64,000 nt of DNA from Nocardioides solisilvae (GTDB taxonomy: Bacteria > Actinomycetota > Actinomycetes > Propionibacteriales > Nocardioidaceae), in contig NZ_QHKX01000001.1 of the NCBI RefSeq assembly GCF_003194625.1, positions 310,001-374,000 of the forward strand, written 5' to 3'. This document shows, one piece after another, positions 16,856-25,159 of this stretch. Each line of letters opens with the position of its first letter. The first letter of the stretch is position 1. A program made the translations under genes and the position numbers. Under the pieces are notes generated by a model, which made no database searches, had not been told where the DNA came from, and saw nothing but the letters and a program-made list of their open reading frames with translations.

Positions 16856-17850
16856 CTCGGTTCCTTCGTGGGGGCGGGTCGGGCGGCGGGGATGGGGTCG
16901 TCGTTGGCGCAGCGGAAGCCGACGTTGGCCGAGGCCGAGTCGGGGGTGCTGCTGGAGCGGGCCGCCACGCGGTAGCGGCGGCAGTAGGAGTCGTGGCAGA
17001 GGTAGGAGCCGCCGCGCATGACGCGCTGCTCCCCGGAGCGCGGACCCCGCGGGTCCGCCACGGGGAGGTCGGCGGCGAGCGCGCGGTCGGCGTACTCGGT
17101 CGGCGAGAACCAGTCGGCGCACCACTCCCACACGTTGCCGACGGTGTTCCACAGCCCGTGGCCGTTGGGCCGGTAGGAGCGGACCGGCGCGGTGGTGGGG
17201 TGGCCGTCCTCCGCGGTGTTGTGGAGCGGGAAGTCACCCTGGAAGATGTTGAGCCGCCAGGCGCCCCGCTCGGTGGGCTCGTCGCCCCAGGGGAACCGGG
17301 CGCCGACCAGCCCGCCGCGGGCGGCGTGCTCCCACTCGGCCTCGGTGGGGAGCCGCTTGCCGGCCCAGCGGCAGTAGGCGTCGGCGTCCCGCCAGGTCAC
17401 GTGGACGACAGGGTGGTGCGGCAGCTGGTCGACCGACGAGAGGGGCCCGGCGGGGTGGCGCCAGTCCGCGCCGCGCACCGCCCACCACCACGGCAGCCCG
17501 ACCACGGGGTGCAGGACGTCGCGCGGGTGGGCCCGGACGGCCAGGTGGAAGACCGGCGAGACGCCGAGCTCCTCGGCCTCGGTGACGTGGCCGGTCTCCC
17601 GGACGAACCGCGCGAAGGCCTGGTTGGTCACCGCCGTCTCGTCCATCCAGTACGGCGCCAGGGCCACCGCGTGGACCGGCTGCTCGCCGTCGGCGGGGTC
17701 GCCCTCGCCGAACGTGTCACCCATGGCGACGGTGCCGCCCGGGATCCGCACCTGCCCCTTGCGGACAGCCGCCCCGGGGGACGGCCGGTAGGCGTCCGCC
17801 ACGGCCGCGCCGCCGGACGCCGGAGCGCCCCCGCCGGCGCAGCAGCTCAC
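16852..17850 (-). CDS. Formylglycine-generating enzyme (FGE), sulfatase maturase
   Basis: GTG 17850 overlaps the upstream stop (GTGA) and gives 332 aa. The FGE-sulfatase domain spans about residues 35-318: [49 protein letters not shown] and [11 protein letters not shown]. It also has [16 protein letters not shown], with the catalytic copper-binding pair Cys285 and Cys290, and ends in GFRCA. This is the oxygen-dependent enzyme that converts the Cys of CxPxR to formylglycine. An N-terminal SCCAGGG may add metal-binding cysteines. Without a signal peptide it acts in the cytoplasm, matching the unexported sulfatase encoded next. Confidence 0.95.
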   Translation of the reverse strand: MSCCAGGGAPASGGAAVADAYRPSPGAAVRKGQVRIPGGTVAMGDTFGEGDPADGEQPVHAVALAPYWMDETAVTNQAFARFVRETGHVTEAEELGVSPVFHLAVRAHPRDVLHPVVGLPWWWAVRGADWRHPAGPLSSVDQLPHHPVVHVTWRDADAYCRWAGKRLPTEAEWEHAARGGLVGARFPWGDEPTERGAWRLNIFQGDFPLHNTAEDGHPTTAPVRSYRPNGHGLWNTVGNVWEWCADWFSPTEYADRALAADLPVADPRGPRSGEQRVMRGGSYLCHDSYCRRYRVAARSSSTPDSASANVGFRCANDDPIPAARPAPTKEPR

Positions 17851-19505
17851 GACGCCACCTCGACGAGCGGGGCCGGCTCCCGCCGGGCGGCGGGGTCGGG
17901 CACGGGGACGGCGGCGAGCAGCCGCGCCGTGTACTCGTGCTGCGGGCGGGAGAAGACGTCGGCGACCAGGCCGGACTCGACGACCTCGCCGCGGCGCAGC
18001 ACGGCGACCTCGTCGGCGACCTGGTGGACCACGGCCAGGTCGTGGCTGATGAAGACGCAGGCGAAGCCCAGCTCCTGCTGCAGCGACCGGAAGAGGGCGA
18101 GCACGTCGGCCTGGACCGAGACGTCCAGCGCGCTCGTCGGCTCGTCGGCGACCAGCAGCGTCGGCCGGAGCACGAGCGCCCGGGCCAGGGCGATCCGCTG
18201 CCGCTGGCCGCCCGACAGCGCCCGGGGCCGTCGGTCGGCGACGTCGGCGGGCAGCCGCACCGCCTCCAGCAGCTCGAGCACCCTCGCCCGGCGCTCGGCC
18301 GGGGTGCCGACGCCGTGGATGTCGAGCGGCTCCCGGATGCTCGCTCCGACGGTCATCCGCGGGTCCAGCGACGCCTCCGGGTCCTGGTGGACGAAGGCCA
18401 GGTCGCGGCGCAGCTCGCGGCGGCGCCGGGCGCCGACGGAGAAGAGGTCCTCCCCCGCCACCTCGACGCGGCCCGCGGCGAGCGGGACGAGCCCGGCGGT
18501 GAGCCGGCCCAGGGTGGTCTTCCCGGAGCCGGACTCGCCGACGAGCCCCAGCACCCGTCCGGGCGCCAGCTCGAGGCTGACGCCGTTGACGGCGGGGAAC
18601 GCCCGACCCCTGCGTGAGGAGCCGTAGCGGACGTGGACGTCGCTGAAACGGAGGGCGGGGGTTCCTGCCTGCTCCGGCACGCCGCGCAGGGGGGCCGCCG
18701 GGACGTCGTCCGGCGTCGGGAGGCGGAGCACCGAGGCGAGGAGCTGGCGGGTGTACGGGTACTGCGGCGCGGCGAAGAGCGTGCGGGTGTCGCCCTCCTC
18801 CACCACGTCGCCCTGCTGCAGCACCACGACCCGGTCGGCGATCTCGGCGACCACGCCCATGTTGTGGGTGATCAGCAGGATGCTCGTGCCGGTCCGGTCC
18901 CGGATCCGCCGGAGCAGGGCGAGGATCTCGGCCTGCACGGTCACGTCGAGCGCGGTGGTCGGCTCGTCGGCGAGCAGCAGCTCGGGCTCTCCGGCCAGCG
19001 CGAGCGCGAGGACGACGCGCTGCTTCTGGCCGCCGGAGAGCTGGTGGGGGTAGTGGTCGAGCCGCTCCTCGGGGTCGGGGATCTCGACCTGGGAGAGCAG
19101 CTCCACCGCGCGGGCGCGGGCCGCGGCGCGACTCACGGGCGCGTGGGCGCGCAGCGCCTCGCGCAGCTGCCAGCCGACGGTCCGCACCGGGTTGAGCGCG
19201 GTCTGGGGCTCCTGGAAGACCATCGCGATCCGGCTGCCCCGGAACCGGCTCAGCTCCGCCTCGGGCAGCCCGAGCACCTCCTCGCCGCGGAACCGGATCG
19301 AGCCGGAGGCCCGGGCCCCGGGCGGGAGCAGGCCGAGCACCGCCCGGGCGGTCATGGACTTGCCCGACCCCGACTCGCCGACCAGGGCGAGCACCTCGCC
19401 CCGCCCCACGCGCAGCGAGACGTCGTTGACCGCGGGACGCGGGTGGGCGAAGGAGATGGCGAGGTGGTCGACGACGAGCAGCGGGTCGGTCACGGGGTCA
19501 GTCAC
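17847..19505 (-). CDS. ABC transporter with two fused ATPase domains (Dpp/Opp type)
   Basis: The 552-aa protein contains two complete nucleotide-binding domains. The first has [17 protein letters not shown] and [12 protein letters not shown]; the second has [17 protein letters not shown] and [12 protein letters not shown]. Both resemble OppD/OppF and would energise the two permeases encoded upstream. GTG 19505 overlaps the permease stop by 8 bp. Because the operon also encodes a sulfatase and its maturase, the cargo is probably an organic sulfate ester or sulfated peptide or sugar rather than a plain peptide. Confidence 0.93.
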   Translation of the reverse strand: MTDPVTDPLLVVDHLAISFAHPRPAVNDVSLRVGRGEVLALVGESGSGKSMTARAVLGLLPPGARASGSIRFRGEEVLGLPEAELSRFRGSRIAMVFQEPQTALNPVRTVGWQLREALRAHAPVSRAAARARAVELLSQVEIPDPEERLDHYPHQLSGGQKQRVVLALALAGEPELLLADEPTTALDVTVQAEILALLRRIRDRTGTSILLITHNMGVVAEIADRVVVLQQGDVVEEGDTRTLFAAPQYPYTRQLLASVLRLPTPDDVPAAPLRGVPEQAGTPALRFSDVHVRYGSSRRGRAFPAVNGVSLELAPGRVLGLVGESGSGKTTLGRLTAGLVPLAAGRVEVAGEDLFSVGARRRRELRRDLAFVHQDPEASLDPRMTVGASIREPLDIHGVGTPAERRARVLELLEAVRLPADVADRRPRALSGGQRQRIALARALVLRPTLLVADEPTSALDVSVQADVLALFRSLQQELGFACVFISHDLAVVHQVADEVAVLRRGEVVESGLVADVFSRPQHEYTARLLAAVPVPDPAARREPAPLVEVAS

Positions 19506-20301
19506 GGTGGGCCTCCGACAGGGACTGGGCCAGCAGCAGCAGCCCGAGGACGAGGAGCACGACCACCAGGAGGGGGCCGAGGGAGAGGAACGGCGCGTCG
19601 TACATGAGCCGGGTGCCGTCCTTGAGCAGCGAGCCGAGCGACGGGTCCGGCGCCTTGACCCCGATCCCGAGGAAGCTCATGGCCCCCTCGATGAAGACCG
19701 CCACCGACATCGACAGCGCCAGCTGGACCGTGAGCGGCTCCAGCGAGTTGGGCAGCACGTGGCGGCGCAGCAGCCACCACGGGCGGGCGCCGACGACCTG
19801 CGCGGCCTCGACGTACGGCATCTCCCGCACGGTCCGCAGCGAGGTGCGGACCAGGCGCCCGAAGACGGGCACCTCGATCGCCACGACGACCAGGACGATC
19901 GTCGTCGTCCCCGGGCCGATGACGGCGGCCAGGGCGATGGCGAGGATGAGCGTCGGGAAGGCGAGCACCAGGTCGAAGACGCGCTGCGTGAGCACGTCGG
20001 TGACCTTCCACCAGCTGGTGACCAGCCCGACCAGCATCCCCAGGGCCGCCCCGGCGGGCACGGCGAGGAAGACGACGAGCAGGTCGACGCGGATGCCGGC
20101 GAGCGTGCGGGAGAGGACGTCGCGGTTGACGTCGTCGGTGCCGAGCCAGTGGGCGGCCGACGGGCCGACCAGGTTGGCGCCGGGCACCTGCTGGGTCGGC
20201 GAGTACGGCGCCAGGAGGGGCCCGAGGACGCCGAGCAGGACGATGCCGCCCACCAGCACGAGCCCGGCGACCCCCTTCGGGGTGGCGAGCGCGGCCCTCA
20301 T
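19498..20301 (-). CDS. ABC permease, DppC/OppC type
   Basis: This 267-aa membrane protein starts at ATG 20301, overlapping the previous stop (ATGA). It has an N-terminal helix (GVAGLVLVGGIVLLGVLGPLLAPYSP), the OppC_N-like segment HWLGTDDVNRDVLSR, and five further helices. The EAA loop appears as YVEAAQVVGARPWWLLRRHVLPN. Together with the DppB-like partner it forms the membrane channel of the importer. Confidence 0.93.
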   Translation of the reverse strand: MRAALATPKGVAGLVLVGGIVLLGVLGPLLAPYSPTQQVPGANLVGPSAAHWLGTDDVNRDVLSRTLAGIRVDLLVVFLAVPAGAALGMLVGLVTSWWKVTDVLTQRVFDLVLAFPTLILAIALAAVIGPGTTTIVLVVVAIEVPVFGRLVRTSLRTVREMPYVEAAQVVGARPWWLLRRHVLPNSLEPLTVQLALSMSVAVFIEGAMSFLGIGVKAPDPSLGSLLKDGTRLMYDAPFLSLGPLLVVVLLVLGLLLLAQSLSEAHRD

Positions 20302-21257
20302 GCCGCGCCCCCGATCCGGATCCGCGGGTCGAGCCAGGCGTGCACCACGTCGGTCACCAGCTGGGTGACCACGAAGATCGCGACCGAGAGCAGCAGGAGC
20401 ACCTGGACGACGGGGTAGTCGCGGCCCGAGATCGCCTCCTCGATCAGCCGTCCGAGCCCGGGCCAGGTGAAGATCGCCTCCACCAGCACCGCCCCGCCGA
20501 GCAGGGTGCCGAACTGGATGCCCAGCACCGTCACCGCCGAGGGCAGCGCGTTGGGCAGCGCCTGGGTGAGCACGATCCGGCGGTGGCGCACCCCGACCGC
20601 GCGGGCGGTGGTGACGTAGGGCTGGCGCAGCTGGGAGCGCAGCGCCTCGGTGAGGAAGCGGGACAGGCCGGCCCAGACCGGGACGGCCAGGCAGGTCGCC
20701 GGGAGCAGCAGGTACTGCAGGGCGATGTCGGGGCGGGCGACGAAGCCGTCGGGCGGGGTGCCGCCCGAGGGCAGCACCGGCACCACCACGGCGAAGACCA
20801 GCACCAGCAGGAGGCCGGTGGCGAAGGTCGGCATCGCCAGCGCGACGGTGTTGATCCCCGCGAGCAGGGCGTCGAGCCACCGACGCTGCGCGACCACGGC
20901 GGTCACCGCGGTGACCAGCGCCAGCGTGACCGCCAGCGCGAGGGCCGTGAGGGTGAGCACCACGGTGTTGACCGCCCCGGCGGCGAGGAGGTCGCTGACC
21001 TGCCCGCCGACCACGAACGACCGGCCGAGGTCGAAGGTGAGCACGTCGCCCAGCCAGTCGACGTACTGGGCGAGGAAGGGCTGGTCGAGGCCGAGCTCGG
21101 CCCGGATCGCCGCCCGCGCCTCCGGGGAGGCGTCGGGGCCGGCGAGCGTGTCGACCGGGTCGCCGGGGACCAGGCGCATCAGCCAGAAGATCAGCAGCGA
21201 GGCCGCGGCCAGGAGGCCGAGCGCGGAGGGCAGCCGCCCCAGGACGTAGCGCAGCAT
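20298..21257 (-). CDS. ABC permease, DppB/OppB type
   Basis: This 319-aa membrane protein starts at MLRYVLGRL with the typical WLMRLVPGDPVDTL motif after helix 1. The DppB family loop LGLDQPFLAQYVDWLGDVLTFDLG follows, and the EAA loop reads YVTTARAVGVRHRRIVLTQALPN. ATG 21257 shares its first base with the binding-protein stop (TGATG), and AAGGA lies upstream. It forms the heterodimeric channel with the following permease. Confidence 0.93.
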   Translation of the reverse strand: MLRYVLGRLPSALGLLAAASLLIFWLMRLVPGDPVDTLAGPDASPEARAAIRAELGLDQPFLAQYVDWLGDVLTFDLGRSFVVGGQVSDLLAAGAVNTVVLTLTALALAVTLALVTAVTAVVAQRRWLDALLAGINTVALAMPTFATGLLLVLVFAVVVPVLPSGGTPPDGFVARPDIALQYLLLPATCLAVPVWAGLSRFLTEALRSQLRQPYVTTARAVGVRHRRIVLTQALPNALPSAVTVLGIQFGTLLGGAVLVEAIFTWPGLGRLIEEAISGRDYPVVQVLLLLSVAIFVVTQLVTDVVHAWLDPRIRIGGAA

Positions 21258-22831
21258 CACTGGTCCTTCCACGCCTCGTCGAGGAGCAGCTCGGTCCGCT
21301 TGCTGTAGTCGATGCCGTGCACGGCGCTGGTGCTGACCAGGCGCGGGTAGCTGGTGGTCAGGTCGGTGAGCCAGACGTTGTCGACGATGTGGTCGTTGAC
21401 GCGGTCGAAGAGCTCCCTGGCCTCCTCCGAGGTCGGGTCCGCGACCTTCCAGGAGGCGTCGGAGTCCGCGAGGTACTCCTCGTCGGTGAAGTTGGACGCG
21501 TTGTGCGCGGCGTTGAAGGGGAAGGCGCTGACGGTCAGGGTCGCCGGGGAGTACTGCGCGTAGGTGTGGCCGAAGATCCACAGCCCCTCGAACTGGGCGC
21601 CGACGAGCTGCTTGTACATCTGGGCGAACTCGGTGGGCTTCAGCTCCACCTCGATGCCGACCTCCTCGAGGTTGGCCTGGACGATCTGCGCGATCGTCTC
21701 GCCCGCCGGCTGGCCGGCGGCGAACTGCAGCGGCAGGACCGGCACGTCCCCCAGCTCGGCGACGAGGGCCTTGGCCTTCGCCACGTCGCGGGCGTACGCC
21801 TGGCCCTTCGCCTCGTCGTACGCCGGGGAGGACGGCGACCAGGGCAGGCCGCTGGCCACCGCGGCGCCACGGAAGAGCTCGTCGACGATCCGCTGCCGGT
21901 CGACCGCGTAGGCGACGGCCTGGCGGAGCCGGACGTCCTGCAGGTCCTTGTTCTCCAGCTGGAAGCCGATGTACTGCTGCTGGGTGGCGCCCTCGAACGA
22001 GTGGACGTCGAACTTCGGGTCCTGCTCGAGGGTCTCGACGTCGCGGGCCGTGACGCCGAGCGCCAGGTCGTACTGACCCGACCGGAGCCCGGCGACCTGC
22101 GCCTGGGCGTCGGGGACGACCTGGACGTCGACGGCCTCGAGCTTCGGCGCGCCCTTCCAGTAGTCGTCGTTGCGCTCGAAGGTCATCTTGGAGCCGGGGC
22201 TCCAGCCGGTGAACCGGAACGGGCCGGTGCCGTTGTAGGTCTTGGCCTCCTTGAGCTCGTCGTAGGTCTCGGAGTCGATGATCGGGACGATGTCGAGCAG
22301 GTCGAGGATGTTGCTCAGCGGGTGCGCGAGCTCGAGCGTGATCTCGTGGGGCTTCGAGGTGTCGAAGCCGGTGACCGCGGCGGCGGTCCGCTGCACCTGC
22401 ACGGCCCAGGCGGGGTCGGCGAAGGTCTGGATGCTGAACTTCACGTCCTCCGAGGTGAAGGGGCGCCCGTCGTGGAAGGTCACGTCGTCGCGCAGCTGGA
22501 GGGTGATCGACCTCCCGTCCTCGGCCACCTCCCAGGAGGTGGCCAGCGAGGGCTGGGCGTCGAGGCTGTCGTGCGGGTACTCCACCAGGGAGTCGTAGAC
22601 GAGCCCGATGAGCGTGTTGCCGACGTCGCTGGACTGGCCGAACGCGGCGGCGGGGACGTGGTCGGTGGTGGCGGCGACCCGGAGGGTCCCGCCCTCGACG
22701 GGGTCGCCGGAGGCGCCGGAGCCCGAGGACTGCTCACCCACGGCGGACGAGCAGCCGGCGAGCAGCAGGACCGACGCGGCGGCCGCGGCGGCGAGCCGGA
22801 GGAAGGAGGGGCGGGTGTGCGGTGCGGTCAC
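21257..22831 (-). CDS. Substrate-binding lipoprotein of the ABC importer (SBP_bac_5)
   Basis: GTG 22831 is the best start: it gives a lipoprotein signal ending in LLLAGCSS, then the mature domain of a 524-aa peptide/nickel-type binding protein. Family motifs are visible: SLATSWEVAEDGRSITLQLRDDVTFHDGRPF, FSIQTFADP, NGTGPFRFTGW, and VRLRQAVAYAVDRQRIV. It is attached to the outer face of the membrane and delivers substrate to the two permeases. The ligand is unknown; the sulfatase operon suggests a sulfate ester. The upstream gene is a ROK regulator, 29 bp away. Confidence 0.92.
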   Translation of the reverse strand: MTAPHTRPSFLRLAAAAAASVLLLAGCSSAVGEQSSGSGASGDPVEGGTLRVAATTDHVPAAAFGQSSDVGNTLIGLVYDSLVEYPHDSLDAQPSLATSWEVAEDGRSITLQLRDDVTFHDGRPFTSEDVKFSIQTFADPAWAVQVQRTAAAVTGFDTSKPHEITLELAHPLSNILDLLDIVPIIDSETYDELKEAKTYNGTGPFRFTGWSPGSKMTFERNDDYWKGAPKLEAVDVQVVPDAQAQVAGLRSGQYDLALGVTARDVETLEQDPKFDVHSFEGATQQQYIGFQLENKDLQDVRLRQAVAYAVDRQRIVDELFRGAAVASGLPWSPSSPAYDEAKGQAYARDVAKAKALVAELGDVPVLPLQFAAGQPAGETIAQIVQANLEEVGIEVELKPTEFAQMYKQLVGAQFEGLWIFGHTYAQYSPATLTVSAFPFNAAHNASNFTDEEYLADSDASWKVADPTSEEARELFDRVNDHIVDNVWLTDLTTSYPRLVSTSAVHGIDYSKRTELLLDEAWKDQ

Positions 22832-22860
22832 GGACGTGGCCTTTCTGGTGGTGGGGCTTT

Positions 22861-24024
22861 TCAGGCGGTGGTGGAACGGGGCTGCGGGGCGGTCGGGAGC
22901 ACGGCGAACGGGTCGTCGTAGACCGGGCCGAGCGCGATCGTGCAGGCGGCGAGCGCCTGGATCCCGGCCCCGAAGCGGGTGAAGGAGAGGTCGAGCGGCG
23001 GCAGCGTGGTGGTGGCGTCGAAGGCGGCGACCACCTCGTCGAGCACGCCGGGGAAGTCGGTGAACGCCTGGCCGACGAGGATCATCCGGTCGGGGTCGAC
23101 CATGTCGCGCACGAGCGCCACGGTCTCCCCCAGCAGGCGCGCGCGCTCGACGAGCAGGGCGCGGGCGCCGGGTACGCCGTCGGCGGCCGCCGCGTAGACC
23201 CGCTCGACCAGCGGCTCGTCGACCAGGCCGTCGCGGTGCGCGGCGACGGCCATGGCGTGGTCGCTGACGGCGGCCTCGAGGCAGCCGGTCCGGCCGCAGG
23301 GGCAGACCGCCCGCGAGCGGGTCGGGAAGTGGGTGAGCCGGGCGGCGCGGGAGACCTCGGTCTGCCCGCCCTTGTCGAGCGCCACCGCGAAGCCGGCGGT
23401 GTTGCGGACGTAGAAGTAGGTGGTCGCCCCGGGCGTGCCGTGCCGGCGGTGGATGTACTCGGCGGCGGCGACGGCCGCGATGTGCTCGCTGGTGGTGACC
23501 TCGAGGCCGAGCGCCTCGCCCAGCGCCAGGCCGGTCGCGTGCTGCTCGAGCCCGACCGCGTGCCAGGGGGCCACGACACCGGCCACGAGCGGGCGGCTCC
23601 CGGGGCGGGCGCGGAGCATCTCCACCACGCGGTTGCCGACCCACCCGAGGTCGAGCGCGTCGGCGGGGAGCCTCTCGCGGCTTCGGCTGTCGAGGACCCG
23701 GCCGGCGGCGTCGCCGAGCGCCACGGTGAGCAGCCGGGTGCCGACGTGGACGCCGACGACGACCCAGGTGGAGGGGTCGACCTCGACCGGGGTGCTGGGC
23801 CGGCCCACGGCACCGGGGCGGACCCGGTCGGGGCGCTCGCGGAGCAGGCCGGTGTCGAGCAGCGCGCTGACGGTCCGGGCGACCGTGCGACCGCTGAGGC
23901 CGGTCGGCGCGACGAGCTCGTCCCGGGTCATCCGGCCACAGCCGCGGACCTGCTCGAGGACCCGGCCGGCGGACGAGCCGAAACGGCCACGGGTGACCAC
24001 GATGGTCGGGGGCTGCTGCGTCAT
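22861..24024 (-). CDS. ROK-family transcriptional regulator
   Basis: The 387-aa protein has an N-terminal winged helix (residues about 15-70; MTRDELVAPTGLSGRTVARTV). A ROK sugar-kinase fold follows, with the zinc motif CPCGRTGCLEAAV and GVVAPWHAVG in place of a strict sugar-kinase signature. ATG 24024 follows AGGAG. ROK repressors respond to sugars or sugar phosphates, which suggests the imported sulfate ester may be a sulfated sugar; this is inference. It is the first gene of the sulfatase-transporter operon and faces the dioxygenase gene across a region with two inverted repeats. Confidence 0.9.
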   Translation of the reverse strand: MTQQPPTIVVTRGRFGSSAGRVLEQVRGCGRMTRDELVAPTGLSGRTVARTVSALLDTGLLRERPDRVRPGAVGRPSTPVEVDPSTWVVVGVHVGTRLLTVALGDAAGRVLDSRSRERLPADALDLGWVGNRVVEMLRARPGSRPLVAGVVAPWHAVGLEQHATGLALGEALGLEVTTSEHIAAVAAAEYIHRRHGTPGATTYFYVRNTAGFAVALDKGGQTEVSRAARLTHFPTRSRAVCPCGRTGCLEAAVSDHAMAVAAHRDGLVDEPLVERVYAAAADGVPGARALLVERARLLGETVALVRDMVDPDRMILVGQAFTDFPGVLDEVVAAFDATTTLPPLDLSFTRFGAGIQALAACTIALGPVYDDPFAVLPTAPQPRSTTA

Positions 24025-24057
24025 CTGCTGCTCCTGGGTCGGGACCCGACGTCAATG

Positions 24058-24070
24058 TCGAGTAACTCGA
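24058..24070. promoter_or_regulatory. 13-bp palindrome TCGAGT-A-ACTCGA, candidate operator
   Basis: The perfect palindrome (24058-24063 / 24065-24070) lies 34 bp upstream of the ROK gene start, within the divergent region. It sits where an autoregulatory repressor would act. The next bases, TCGAGAA, give a third partial half-site. Confidence 0.5.
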
Positions 24071-24102
24071 TCGAGAATGGCAGATATTGTCGTGGCCGTG
24101 CC

Positions 24103-24122
24103 CGTGTCTCAACACCGACACG
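24103..24122. promoter_or_regulatory. Inverted repeat CGTGTC-N8-GACACG
   Basis: Six-base arms at 24103-24108 and 24117-24122 with an 8-bp spacer lie in the same divergent region, about 95 bp before the dioxygenase start. A TTGACG hexamer follows at 24126-24131. It may be a separate regulator site for the + strand gene. Confidence 0.35.
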
Positions 24123-24214
24123 CGGTTGACGCCACCGTGACGCGAACCCTTCCGGGCCCCCCGCGGAGCGTCCGAAGGTGAGGCCACCACACCCACCCAA
24201 CGGAGGACTCACCC

Positions 24215-25153
24215 ATGACCATCAGCCTCGACCGCCAGAAGACCTCGCTCGAGGTGCACCAGCTGGGGGGCCGGATCGGCGCCCGTCTCGACGGCGTCCG
24301 CCTCGGCGGCGACCTCGACGCCGCCACCGTCGGCGAGATCCGCGCGGCCCTGCTCAAGCACAAGGTCGTCTTCTTCCGCGGCCAGGACCACCTCGACGAC
24401 GAGGGCCACATCGCCTTCGCCGAGCAGCTCGGCAGCCTCACCACCGCGCACCCGACCGTCAACACCGGCAGCGCGAAGATCTTCACGCTCACCGCCAACA
24501 AGGGGATGGCCGCCAACAGCTGGCACACCGACGTCACCTTCGTCGACCGGATCCCCGCCATCAGCATCCTGCGCGGCGTCACCATCCCGGCGTACGGCGG
24601 CAACACCGTGTGGGCCAACACGGCGGCCGCCTACGAGGCGCTCCCCGCGTCGCTGCGCGCGCTGGTCGACAACCTCTGGGCCGTGCACACCAACGACTAC
24701 GACTACGCGGCCTCGCAGGAGAGCCAGGACGAGGTCGTCGAGTCGCACAAGTCCTTCACCCGCAGCCAGTTCGCCTCGACCCTCTTCGAGACCGAGCACC
24801 CCGTGGTCCGCGTCCACCCGGAGACCGGCGAGCGCACCCTGCTGCTGGGCCACTTCGTCAAGAAGTTCGTCGGGCTCAACCAGAAGGAGTCGGCGATCCT
24901 CTTCAACCTGCTCCAGGACCGCGTGACCAAGCTGGAGAACACCATCCGCTGGCAGTGGCAGCCGGGCGACGTGGCGATGTGGGACAACCGCGCCACGCAG
25001 CACTACGCCGTGGCGGACTTCGACACCCAGCCCCGCGAGGTCCGTCGGATCACCGTGGCCGGCGACATCCCGGTCGGGATCGACGGCCGCTCCAGCATCC
25101 CCGTCAAGGGCGACGCCGGGTCGTTCTCCGACATCGCCGCGCTGGTGAGCTGA
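24215..25153 (+). CDS. Alpha-ketoglutarate-dependent alkylsulfatase/taurine-type dioxygenase (TauD family)
   Basis: This 312-aa protein starts at ATG 24215 after GGAGG. It matches TauD/AtsK dioxygenases and is especially close, as I recall that sequence, to the mycobacterial alkyl sulfatase Rv3406: [35 protein letters not shown] (iron ligands His104, Asp106), [17 protein letters not shown] and [10 protein letters not shown] (distal His263). Such enzymes oxidise the carbon next to a sulfate or sulfonate group, releasing sulfate or sulfite plus an aldehyde. It is divergent from the sulfatase-importer operon, so the locus offers both hydrolytic and oxidative release of sulfur. Confidence 0.9.
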   Translation: MTISLDRQKTSLEVHQLGGRIGARLDGVRLGGDLDAATVGEIRAALLKHKVVFFRGQDHLDDEGHIAFAEQLGSLTTAHPTVNTGSAKIFTLTANKGMAANSWHTDVTFVDRIPAISILRGVTIPAYGGNTVWANTAAAYEALPASLRALVDNLWAVHTNDYDYAASQESQDEVVESHKSFTRSQFASTLFETEHPVVRVHPETGERTLLLGHFVKKFVGLNQKESAILFNLLQDRVTKLENTIRWQWQPGDVAMWDNRATQHYAVADFDTQPREVRRITVAGDIPVGIDGRSSIPVKGDAGSFSDIAALVS

Positions 25154-25159
25154 CCGACC

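Noticed and set aside
14483..16975. 830-codon open frame on the + strand
   Set aside because: Antisense to the sulfatase with its CSPTR site; shadow composition.
21257..24196. 979-codon frame extending the binding protein upstream
   Set aside because: The lipoprotein signal begins at GTG 22831, and the extension is antiparallel in composition to the ROK gene, which lies there in another frame.
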